A stretch of 24,519 nt of DNA, taken from an uncultured Acetatifactor sp. (GTDB taxonomy: Bacteria; Bacillota; Clostridia; Lachnospirales; Lachnospiraceae). Where the stretch lies: assembly GCA_910577035.1 (NCBI GenBank), contig CAJTKW010000061.1, positions 1 through 24,519 on the forward strand, read 5' to 3'. Shown piece by piece: positions 8,162 to 15,121 of this stretch; position 1 is the first letter of the stretch; every line of letters starts with the position of its first letter. A program made the position numbers and the translations under genes. The notes beneath the pieces were generated by a model. The model ran no database searches and was not told the DNA's origin. It worked only from the letters and a program-made list of their open reading frames with translations.

Positions 8162-8203
8162 AAAACGCCGGTGGGCGCAGGGAAATGCGCCCACCGGCGT
8201 TTT
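8162..8203. terminator. Bidirectional terminator between convergent genes
   Basis: A perfect 17-bp stem, AAAACGCCGGTGGGCGC (8162-8178) and its complement (8187-8203), surrounds an 8-nt loop. The A and T tracts at the two ends make it work in both directions, ending the DG-repeat gene from the left and the galactanase gene from the right. Confidence 0.92.
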
Positions 8204-8279
8204 GTCAGGCGTGGCGTACGTATTGCTTGCAGCCGGCGCGTTTGCATACTGCCGGCTTACCTGCTGCCATGCAGGGCAC

Positions 8280-8298
8280 GCTCCTACTTCGTAGGAGC
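8280..8298 (-). other. Hairpin overlapping the galactanase stop codon
   Basis: GCTCCTAC (8280-8287) is fully complementary to GTAGGAGC (8291-8298) with a 3-nt loop, and the TAG stop (8284-8286) lies in the stem. A further stem AGCCGGC/GCCGGCT is at 8231-8257. Together with the terminator they would give the mRNA a strongly folded 3' end. Confidence 0.6.
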
Positions 8299-10287
8299 GA
8301 GGATAAAGTCGTCCAGATTGCCCCAGGAGCCGGGACAACTGGTGATATGTGCCCCTACGGTGATGGTCCCGTCAGTGGTAGTGATGCCTTCGATGCGGGG
8401 AGAACGATAGGAGGTCCAGCCGTCCACATCCGTAGCGGCCGTGTAGGTCTGGCCGTCTGCCGTTGCGTAGATGAACATGTCCTGGGTGGCGGCATCTCCC
8501 CCGTGGAGGGTAATCTGGAAATAGTATGTTCCGGGCTCCAGGCCGGTCACGGTCTGCTCCACGGTAAATTCCACGTTTTTGGTGGAGTAGAAGTGCATGG
8601 ATTTATTGCCGGTGACGGCATCGGAAGGCTTGTCAATGACAAAGATTTCGTCGGTGGTGCCGCTGATGTCGGTAATTGTCCACATGGAGGTATCTTCTTC
8701 CTCAAAGCTGTAATTGAGCAAAAAGTTCCTGTCCAGAATATGAACCGTACATTTACAGGTGGGATCAAAGCCGTAAGCGCCCACAGCGTCCCGTACCAGG
8801 GTTCCGGTGGCGGTGTGGTCGCCCACACCCCAGCCGGCAAGGGTCTCCGGGGAAGCATCCCAGGTCACGGCCTCCTCCTTTTCGGAGCCGTCGTTATAGA
8901 GTACGACAGCGGTTTCCGGCAGATGAATCTCTTCTCCGATGCGGACGGTCATCTCCGTATCCCGCAGGGCAACCTCCTGTATTTCGGTCTGGGCACCTTC
9001 AGCCAGATAGCGGAATACGCTTAAGGAAGGCAGGGGATGTCCGTCAAAGTCAAACAGGGCCTGATTGTCCCAGGAAGAGCCGCCGTAATAACGTCCTGCG
9101 TCATTGGGGTCATAGGATCCTCCATAGCTGGACGCCCAGCCTGCGCCGTTGGCCTCCCAGAGGCTCTGTCTTGCGTCATAGGTATCGCCGGGGACGGGAA
9201 TCCAGGCAGGCTCCCAGTAGAAGACGCCCACGCCTGCGTCACCGCAGGATGCCACGGCATTGACTGCGTCCCGGATGGCATCTGCCTGCCCCTGGACGGA
9301 GACAGGATAGGTCAGATCACAGTTTGCCCCTTCGCCCACACTGTTGCCTGAACCGTCTCCGTCGTCCAGGGTATAGCAATAGGAAATCTCGGCAACCATC
9401 ACCTTTTTGCCATAGCCGGAAGCAATTTCTGACAGTACGGAAGTCAGATTCTCCAGAGTGCCGTGCCAGTACGGATAATAGGAGGTGGCAAATATGTCAT
9501 AGTCCACACCGGCGTTATCCAGGCTTCTGGCAAAGCTGAGGAACTGGTTTCGGTTTTCGGGATTGGTAAAATGCAGGACGACCTCTATAGGGTGGTTCGT
9601 CTTCCGGGAGACCTGGCGGACCGCGTCGCATCCGGCGGAAAAGAGCTTCAGCACGGAATCCCAGTTTTTCTCGCCGGACATGCCGGTGGTGGTCTCGTTG
9701 CCCACCTGCACGGCGGTCACGTTCACTCCTGCGTCCAGAAGGGCGTTCAGGGAGTCTTTTGTGTAGGACGCCAGAGCCTTGCATTTCTCTTCCAGCTCCA
9801 TTCCCTCCCAGGCCTTGGGAGTCATCTGTTTGTTGGGATCCGCCCAGAAATCGGAGTAATGGAAGTCGATCAGCACGCCCATGCCGTAGTCCGTGGCCCT
9901 CTGGCCGATGGCAATGGCGGTCTTTAAGTCGTTATGTCCGCCGCCGTAGGAATTGCCGTCCTGGTCCCAGGGATCATTCCAGACACGGATACGGACGGCG
10001 TTTACGCCGCTTTCCTTCAGGGTTTTAAATATATCCTGCACTTCTCCGTCTTCGTTATAATAGACGACGCCGCTCTCCTCTTCCGCCAGGACGGAGGAGA
10101 CATCCACGCCCAGCCAGAAGCTGTCGCTTAAGCCCTCCACCTGTTTTACAAAGATCTGTGCGGGCCGGTCCAGGGCGGTGACATCCGTATGTTTTGGGAC
10201 AAAGGACTCCTTTGTCCCACAGCCTGTCAGGCATGCGGCCGCCAGCAGGGCGCCGGCGCAGGATAGAAATATTGTTTTTCTGTTCAT
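8284..10287 (-). CDS. GH53 arabinogalactan endo-beta-1,4-galactanase, lipoprotein with Ig-like and CBM domains
   Basis: A 667-residue surface lipoprotein: signal peptide with lipobox LTGC (Cys23), then a GH53 catalytic domain (about 57-430) starting FWLGVDVSSVLAEEE. The acid/base Glu198 lies in VQVGNETTTG and the nucleophile Glu300 in VMVAEISY; both match the family pattern. A bacterial Ig-like (Big_4-type) domain follows at about 437-517. The last 150 residues (NYSFEEEDTSMW to the end) form a beta-sandwich resembling the galactan-binding CBM61 attached to other GH53 enzymes; that last assignment is less sure. The enzyme cleaves beta-1,4-galactan side chains of pectin outside the cell. AGGAGGT lies 7 nt before the ATG. 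It is a single-gene unit, with its own promoter and a terminator. Confidence 0.93.
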   Translation of the reverse strand: MNRKTIFLSCAGALLAAACLTGCGTKESFVPKHTDVTALDRPAQIFVKQVEGLSDSFWLGVDVSSVLAEEESGVVYYNEDGEVQDIFKTLKESGVNAVRIRVWNDPWDQDGNSYGGGHNDLKTAIAIGQRATDYGMGVLIDFHYSDFWADPNKQMTPKAWEGMELEEKCKALASYTKDSLNALLDAGVNVTAVQVGNETTTGMSGEKNWDSVLKLFSAGCDAVRQVSRKTNHPIEVVLHFTNPENRNQFLSFARSLDNAGVDYDIFATSYYPYWHGTLENLTSVLSEIASGYGKKVMVAEISYCYTLDDGDGSGNSVGEGANCDLTYPVSVQGQADAIRDAVNAVASCGDAGVGVFYWEPAWIPVPGDTYDARQSLWEANGAGWASSYGGSYDPNDAGRYYGGSSWDNQALFDFDGHPLPSLSVFRYLAEGAQTEIQEVALRDTEMTVRIGEEIHLPETAVVLYNDGSEKEEAVTWDASPETLAGWGVGDHTATGTLVRDAVGAYGFDPTCKCTVHILDRNFLLNYSFEEEDTSMWTITDISGTTDEIFVIDKPSDAVTGNKSMHFYSTKNVEFTVEQTVTGLEPGTYYFQITLHGGDAATQDMFIYATADGQTYTAATDVDGWTSYRSPRIEGITTTDGTITVGAHITSCPGSWGNLDDFILAPTK

Positions 10288-10311
10288 GAATCTTACCTCC
10301 TATCTGCAATT

Positions 10312-10340
10312 ATTTTATCGGATGCCGGAAGCTTTTGCAA
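10312..10340 (-). promoter_or_regulatory. Promoter of the GH53 gene
   Basis: Minus strand TTGCAA (10335-10340), 17-bp spacer, TAAAAT (10312-10317). The start site near 10305 leaves a very short leader containing the AGGAGGT at 10295-10301. The sequence between this and the opposing promoter (10341-10355) is short, so any regulator binding here could affect both genes. Confidence 0.62.
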
Positions 10341-10355
10341 GGTGCGTTTTATTTC

Positions 10356-10384
10356 TTGCCTGTGTGGGGGGAAAGTGCTATAAT
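10356..10384 (+). promoter_or_regulatory. Promoter of the diguanylate cyclase gene
   Basis: TTGCCT (10356-10361), 17-bp spacer and a perfect TATAAT (10379-10384) with an extended -10 TG two bases before it (10376-10377). It is divergent from and close to the GH53 promoter. Confidence 0.78.
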
Positions 10385-10427
10385 ATTGATTACTATACAG
10401 TGAATATATGTATGAAAAGGTAACAGG

Positions 10428-11471
10428 ATGAGCGAAAACAAAATTGAGATCAAATCTTTCCTATATTTGGGAAACGCCATGATATTGACAGTGCATGTTT
10501 TTTTGCTGCTGTTTTTTGCTGTGACCAGGGTTACCCCCATGATCTTTGTGAACATTGGAAGCCTGTTGACTTATGCTGTCCTTTTCTGGATCATCAAATG
10601 GGAATGGACCAGAATGTATATTGTTGTGACCCTTGCGGAGATCATAGTACATATGCTGCTGGCCATTGCGCATGTGGGCTGGGGCTGTGGGTTTCAGTAT
10701 TATTTTTTCGGCGCTATGGCCATGGTATTCTATACCGATTATTTTTATGCAAGGGCAAAGCTGAAGCGGGTCAATACGATGCTTTTTTCGGTAATCTGTG
10801 CGGCGGCCTTTCCCGGTGCCCTGATTCTTTCCCATATCCACGTGCAGGATTATGTCCTGGGGGAGGAAATCGCTGCCGTGCTTACCGTTTTAAATGCGCT
10901 TTTCATGTTTTTCTTTGCAGTGGTATGTTTCTGGCTGCTGGTTTCCAAAGCAACCTTTTATGAGAACGAGCTGACCAGGCAGGCCACTCATGATAAGCTG
11001 ACGGAGCTGGTGAACCGCAACTATCTGATTGAATATCTGCAGAGGATATATGAAGAAGAGAATATGGCGGAATACTGGCTGGCAATGCTTGACATTGATG
11101 ATTTCAAAAAGATAAATGATACATACGGGCATAACTGCGGCGATTATGTGCTTAAGAGTGTGGCCGCCCTGATTGCGGAAAACAGCTGTGGCATGACGCC
11201 CTGCCGCTGGGGCGGTGAGGAGTTCATCCTGGTGGGACGGATGGCGGAGCACAGGCTGCAGGGGCCGGGGTCGGCAAGCTTTGTCATGGAGAAGCTGCGC
11301 AGGGCTGTGGAAAAGTATGATTTCAGGTATGAAAATCGTGAGATCAGCGTTACGGTCACCATCGGGCTGTCCAGATATGAACAGGGCCTGGGGGTGGATG
11401 AGTGGATCAATGCGGCGGATACAAAGCTGTATCAGGGCAAGCAGTCGGGGAAAAACCGGCTGGTAGTGTAA
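10428..11471 (+). CDS. Membrane-bound diguanylate cyclase (GGDEF domain)
   Basis: A 347-residue protein with an N-terminal membrane region of about six helices (residues 12-175; for example 17-35, 38-56, 63-81, 88-104, 118-135 and 148-172) and a C-terminal GGDEF domain (about 180-347). The catalytic motif is intact as GGEEF (262-266), with the upstream LDIDDFKKINDTYGH block supplying metal- and nucleotide-binding residues. It should make c-di-GMP from two GTP. The inhibitory I-site RxxD, expected five residues before GGEEF, is absent (the sequence there is NSCGMTPCRW), so product inhibition through that site is unlikely. The membrane region has no recognised sensor name. The start has AAAAGG 7 nt upstream. 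It appears monocistronic. Confidence 0.93.
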   Translation: MSENKIEIKSFLYLGNAMILTVHVFLLLFFAVTRVTPMIFVNIGSLLTYAVLFWIIKWEWTRMYIVVTLAEIIVHMLLAIAHVGWGCGFQYYFFGAMAMVFYTDYFYARAKLKRVNTMLFSVICAAAFPGALILSHIHVQDYVLGEEIAAVLTVLNALFMFFFAVVCFWLLVSKATFYENELTRQATHDKLTELVNRNYLIEYLQRIYEEENMAEYWLAMLDIDDFKKINDTYGHNCGDYVLKSVAALIAENSCGMTPCRWGGEEFILVGRMAEHRLQGPGSASFVMEKLRRAVEKYDFRYENREISVTVTIGLSRYEQGLGVDEWINAADTKLYQGKQSGKNRLVV

Positions 11472-11565
11472 GCCGCGGCAGGGAGGTTAGCGGGAACTGT
11501 TCAGTGCCCTGTCTGAGCTGTTACGGTTAGTGTGAGGATACGGAAGCCGGAATTCAAAAAGGGGC

Positions 11566-11594
11566 TTGTACTTTTTTCCTTTGTGTGGTAGAAT
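11566..11594 (+). promoter_or_regulatory. Promoter of the ACT-hom-lysC group
   Basis: TTGTAC (11566-11571), 17-bp spacer, TAGAAT (11589-11594), giving a start near 11601 and a leader of about 60 nt. No terminator is evident between the diguanylate cyclase stop and this promoter, and no other feature was seen in 11472-11565. Confidence 0.68.
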
Positions 11595-11662
11595 ATCTTT
11601 CGCCGGCAAACAATTGTCCGCGGGGCAGAAACGTCCGGGATTGCAGAAAGGCATGAGGTGCT

Positions 11663-12106
11663 ATGAGTGAAGCGGCAAAATATTATGTGGTGACGCAAAA
11701 AGCGGTGCCGGATGTATTGCTGCGGGTGGTCGAGGCAAAGAGGCTCCTGGAGTCGGAAAAGGTATCAACGATTCAGGAAGCGGTGGAAGCTGTCGGCATC
11801 AGCCGCAGTTCTTTTTATAAGTATAAGGACGACATTTTTCCGTTTCACGACAACACCCGGGGAACCACTGTCACACTGACTTTTCAGATGGAGGATGAAC
11901 CGGGACTGCTGTCGGATGTGCTGAAGATCATAGCGGAATATGGGGCGAATATCCTGACCATCCATCAGAGTATTCCCATCAGCGGCATGGCATCCTTAAG
12001 CCTGAGCGTGCAGGTGCTTCAAAATACAGGGGATATATCCCAAATGCTGGAGCAGATGGAAGGACAGAAGGGTGTGCATCATGTGAAAATACTGGCACGG
12101 GAATAG
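11663..12106 (+). CDS. ACT domain-containing protein (UPF0735 / PheB-like)
   Basis: A 147-residue cytoplasmic protein. Residues 1-62 form a small helical, helix-turn-helix-like part (STIQEAVEAVGISRSSFYKYKD), and residues 67-147 an ACT domain (TVTLTFQMEDEPGLLSDVL and GANILTIHQS) of the kind that binds amino acids. This matches the UPF0735 proteins often named PheB, for which no enzyme activity is firmly shown. Its position 163 bp before homoserine dehydrogenase, as in many Clostridia, suggests an amino-acid-sensing role in the aspartate pathway, possibly as a regulator given the HTH-like part. The ATG at 11663 is preceded by AGAAAGG and GAGGTG. Confidence 0.88.
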   Translation: MSEAAKYYVVTQKAVPDVLLRVVEAKRLLESEKVSTIQEAVEAVGISRSSFYKYKDDIFPFHDNTRGTTVTLTFQMEDEPGLLSDVLKIIAEYGANILTIHQSIPISGMASLSLSVQVLQNTGDISQMLEQMEGQKGVHHVKILARE

Positions 12107-12148
12107 TCCAAGCGCGGCTTTTGCGCTTTGGTTTCACGGATTGTTTGT

Positions 12149-12199
12149 GCCGCCAAAGGAGGCACTGCTGCCTCTGGCGGCACTGCCTCCAACGGCGGC
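12149..12199 (+). promoter_or_regulatory. Possible attenuator-like alternative hairpins before hom
   Basis: A 5' arm GCCGCCAAAGGAGGCA (from 12149) can pair with either of two downstream arms, TGCCTCTGGCGGC (ending 12181) or TGCCTCCAACGGCGGC (ending 12199). The two arms are imperfect copies of each other and the pairings exclude one another. There is no T tract directly after either arm, so a terminator role is not shown. A weak TATACT without a good -35 lies downstream, near 12220. Confidence 0.35.
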
Positions 12200-12269
12200 A
12201 TGTCTGGAAGCGTGAAAAGTATACTTGCGAAGAGGGCCGTGCGCTTTCTTTGCGGAATGAGAGGAAGAT

Positions 12270-13481
12270 ATGATTAAGGTAGCGGTTTTGGGATACGGCA
12301 CCGTGGGAAGCGGTGTGGTAGAGGTTATTGAGAGTAATAACGCGGAGGTCAGCGCCAAGGCAGGCGAGGAAATGCACGTGGGTTATATTCTGGATCTGCG
12401 GGATTTCCCGGGAGATACTTATGAAAGCCTGGTGATACATGATTTTAACGTGATCCTGGAAGACCCTGAGGTCAGTATAGTATGTGAAGTCATGGGGGGC
12501 GTGGGAGCGGCATATCAGTTTACAAAGCAGCTGCTGGAGGCGGGAAAGAGTGTTTGTACCTCTAACAAGGAGCTGGTGGCGAAGCACGGGGCGGAGCTTC
12601 TGGAGATTGCCAGGGACAGAAAGTGCAGCTATATGTTTGAGGCCAGCGTGGGAGGCGGTATTCCCGTGATTCGTCCTATTACCAAGGCGTTGACGGCGGA
12701 GAAGATCGAGAAGATTACGGCAATATTAAACGGGACCACGAATTACATCCTGACCAAAATGGAGAAAGAGGGTGCAGGGTACGGTGAAACCCTGAAAAAA
12801 GCCCAGGAGCTGGGGTATGCGGAGCGGAATCCGGAAGCGGATGTGGAAGGCCTGGATGCCTGCAGGAAGGTGGCTATCCTTTCCTCGCTGATGATGGGGA
12901 AAAACGTGGATTCCGGGAAGATTTATACGGAAGGAATTACGAAGGTGGGGACGGCGGACTTCGATTACGCAAAGGCGGCAGGTATGACAATCAAGCTTCT
13001 TGCCACCAGTCAGGCCCTGGAGGACGGAAGCGTGCTTGCCATGGTGACACCGGCCCTGGTGCCTCTGGAGCATCCGCTGTCAGTGGTAAACGATGTGTAT
13101 AACGGTGTGTTCGTCAGGGGAAATATGCTGGGGGACGTCATGTTTTACGGACGGGGGGCAGGGAAGCTCCCCACGGCCAGTGCAGTGGTATCAGACGTGA
13201 TAGACTGTGCAAGGCACATTGGGCGCAGCAGCATTGTCTGCATCTGGGATAAGGAGGAGGCAAGGCTGGCCGATATAGAGGAGAGCAGGAAACGCTTCTT
13301 TGTCAGGGCAAAGGCGTCCGCAAAGGAGGCGGCGCAGGGGCTGTTCCCCGGCAGCAGCTTTGTGGAAGCGGGCAGGACGGAGGATATTGGATTTATTACG
13401 GAAGAGATGAGTGAAAAGGAATTTACGGAAAAGAGCAGAGCTCTTGGGGATGCGCTTTTAGGCAGAATTCGCCTGGCATGA
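12270..13481 (+). CDS. hom: Homoserine dehydrogenase
   Basis: A 403-residue NAD(P)-dependent enzyme reducing aspartate-4-semialdehyde to homoserine, the branch point to threonine and methionine. The Rossmann motif is at the N-terminus (VAVLGYGTVGSG). The catalytic domain shows ILNGTTNYILTKM and the signature GYAERNPEADVEGLDACRK, which contains the conserved acidic residues and lysine. The C-terminal 80 residues (from about KRFFVRAKA) look like an ACT domain, typical of regulated forms inhibited by threonine. Length is normal for the family. GAGAGGA precedes the ATG. It is followed after 46 bp by aspartate kinase, so two steps of the same pathway are probably expressed together. Confidence 0.97.
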   Translation: MIKVAVLGYGTVGSGVVEVIESNNAEVSAKAGEEMHVGYILDLRDFPGDTYESLVIHDFNVILEDPEVSIVCEVMGGVGAAYQFTKQLLEAGKSVCTSNKELVAKHGAELLEIARDRKCSYMFEASVGGGIPVIRPITKALTAEKIEKITAILNGTTNYILTKMEKEGAGYGETLKKAQELGYAERNPEADVEGLDACRKVAILSSLMMGKNVDSGKIYTEGITKVGTADFDYAKAAGMTIKLLATSQALEDGSVLAMVTPALVPLEHPLSVVNDVYNGVFVRGNMLGDVMFYGRGAGKLPTASAVVSDVIDCARHIGRSSIVCIWDKEEARLADIEESRKRFFVRAKASAKEAAQGLFPGSSFVEAGRTEDIGFITEEMSEKEFTEKSRALGDALLGRIRLA

Positions 13482-13527
13482 AAGCAGCATGAAAATACAA
13501 AAAGGTTAAATACGAGGTGCGGGAGAT

Positions 13528-14847
13528 ATGGCTAAGGTTGTAAAATTCGGAGGCAGTTCGCTGGCGAGTGCCCAGCAGTTTAAAAAGGTGGGAGACATTA
13601 TCAAGGCAGACCCTGCCAGGAAATATGTCATTCCGTCGGCGCCCGGAAAGAGATTTGCGGAAGATACGAAAGTGACGGATATGCTGTATGAGTGCTATGC
13701 CCTGGCGGAATCCGGAAAGAGCTACAGGGGGAAGCTTGGAGCGATTGCGGACAGATACAGGGAGATTATAGAGGGGCTGGGGCTGGATTTAAACCTGGAG
13801 CAGGAGTTTGCAATTATCGAAAAAAATTTTAAGGAGCGGGCGGGCAGTAATTATGCGGCATCCAGGGGAGAGTACCTGAACGGCATTATTATGGCTGCAT
13901 ATCTTGGCTTTACTTTCATAGATGCCGCAACGGTTATCTTCTTTCGGGAGGACGGAAGCCTGGACGAGGTGAAAACCGACGAAGTCCTGTCTGCCAGGCT
14001 GGAAGAGTGCGATAAGGCGGTGGTGCCCGGATTTTACGGTGCTATGCCTGACGGCAGCGTAAAAACCTTCTCCCGGGGAGGCTCTGACATTACGGGTTCC
14101 ATTGTGGCGAGAGCGGCCAAAGTGGATGTCTATGAAAATTGGACCGACGTATCGGGAATTCTGGTGGCGGATCCCAGAATTATCGAGAATCCCGCCGGCA
14201 TTGAGGTGATTACCTATAAGGAGCTCAGAGAGCTGGCTTACATGGGATTTAATGTACTGCACGAGGAATCCATTTTCCCGGTGCGCCAGCAGGGGATTCC
14301 CATAAATATCCGCAATACCAATGCGCCGGAAGACAACGGGACCTGGATCGTGGGCAGTACCTGCCAGAAGTCTAAATATGTCATCACCGGCATTGCAGGC
14401 AAGAAAGGTTTCTGTTCCATCAATATCGAAAAGGATATGATGAACGCAGAGGTAGGCTTCGGCAGAAAAGTACTTCAGGCCTTTGAGGAAAACGATATAT
14501 CTTTTGAACATATTCCTTCCGGAATTGATACCTTGACGGTGTTTGTACACCAGGATGAGTTTATGCACAAGGAGCAGAAGGTGGTGGCCGGACTCCACCG
14601 GCTGGCCAATCCCGATTCCATAGAGATTGAGTCGGATCTGGCGCTGATCGCGGTTGTGGGCCGGAGCATGAAGTCTGCCAGAGGTACGGCAGGTCGGATC
14701 TTCTCCGCCCTGGCTCATGTGAATGTCAATGTCCGTATGATCGACCAGGGCTCTTCCGAGCAGAATATTATTATCGGTGTGGCGGACGAGGATTTTGAAA
14801 CTGCCATTAAAGCCATCTACGATATTTTTGTGCTTACCCGGCTGTAG
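13528..14847 (+). CDS. lysC: Aspartate kinase
   Basis: A 439-residue enzyme that phosphorylates aspartate, the first step to lysine, threonine, methionine and diaminopimelate for the cell wall. The N-terminus has the kinase motif VVKFGGSSLA, and the nucleotide-binding region has TFSRGGSDITGSI and VADPRII. Two C-terminal ACT domains (about 300-365 and 370-439, the second starting LALIAVVGRSM) give feedback control. This architecture and the long insertion (RFAEDTKVTDMLY) resemble the monofunctional clostridial enzymes. Which amino acid inhibits it cannot be read from the sequence. GGGAG precedes the ATG. It is last in the ACT-hom-lysC group. Confidence 0.96.
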   Translation: MAKVVKFGGSSLASAQQFKKVGDIIKADPARKYVIPSAPGKRFAEDTKVTDMLYECYALAESGKSYRGKLGAIADRYREIIEGLGLDLNLEQEFAIIEKNFKERAGSNYAASRGEYLNGIIMAAYLGFTFIDAATVIFFREDGSLDEVKTDEVLSARLEECDKAVVPGFYGAMPDGSVKTFSRGGSDITGSIVARAAKVDVYENWTDVSGILVADPRIIENPAGIEVITYKELRELAYMGFNVLHEESIFPVRQQGIPINIRNTNAPEDNGTWIVGSTCQKSKYVITGIAGKKGFCSINIEKDMMNAEVGFGRKVLQAFEENDISFEHIPSGIDTLTVFVHQDEFMHKEQKVVAGLHRLANPDSIEIESDLALIAVVGRSMKSARGTAGRIFSALAHVNVNVRMIDQGSSEQNIIIGVADEDFETAIKAIYDIFVLTRL

Positions 14848-14874
14848 TGGAAATAAGTAGTAATTTCACGTTTT
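14847..14874 (+). terminator. Weak possible terminator after lysC
   Basis: GTG-AAAT (14847-14854, one bulged G) pairs with ATTTCAC (14863-14869), followed by GTTTT (14870-14874). The stem overlaps the stop codon and is weak, but a new promoter begins four bases later. Confidence 0.35.
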
Positions 14875-14877
14875 ATG

Positions 14878-14906
14878 TTGACATTTGTCGAGGGTGCAAA
14901 TATAAT
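14878..14906 (+). promoter_or_regulatory. Perfect consensus sigma-A-type promoter
   Basis: TTGACA (14878-14883), exactly 17 bp, TATAAT (14901-14906). It is the strongest promoter in the window and directs transcription from about 14913 into a leader of about 210 nt before the GH3-like gene. Confidence 0.9.
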
Positions 14907-14912
14907 GGGATT

Positions 14913-15059
14913 ATCAGCTGAGGCTGACAGGCGTAAGATAAATATAAAGGTACAAAAGAAATTTTTGCCATACGGAAGAAGCTTGAGCTACAAGAGAATG
15001 AGAAAAAGTACAAAAGAGGAAATCTATATAAGGAAACGAAGTAACATTCGTTTCCTTAT
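14913..15059 (+). ncRNA. Leader RNA or small RNA ending in a strong hairpin
   Basis: The transcript from the consensus promoter begins with a small stem TCAGC-TGAG-GCTGA (about 14918-14931), runs through A-rich sequence and ends in a 13-bp perfect hairpin, ATAAGGAAACGAA (15028-15040) with its complement (15047-15059), followed by GTTGTTATTAT. The tail is only moderately T-rich, so it may be a partial terminator. No known riboswitch signature (T-box, SAM, c-di-GMP-I or -II, lysine, glycine) was recognised. The region could be a cis-acting attenuator of the following operon or a separate small RNA. The open frame across it starts upstream of the promoter and is judged non-coding. Confidence 0.45.
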
Positions 15060-15121
15060 GTTGTTATTATGGAAGCAATCAACAGATGAAAGTCTTTTAA
15101 AGGGAAACCAGGGAGAAAACA

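Noticed and set aside
12107..12269. Considered a T-box or threonine leader before hom.
   Set aside because: No T-box consensus, specifier loop or leader peptide rich in Thr/Ile/Met codons is present; only alternative hairpins are seen.
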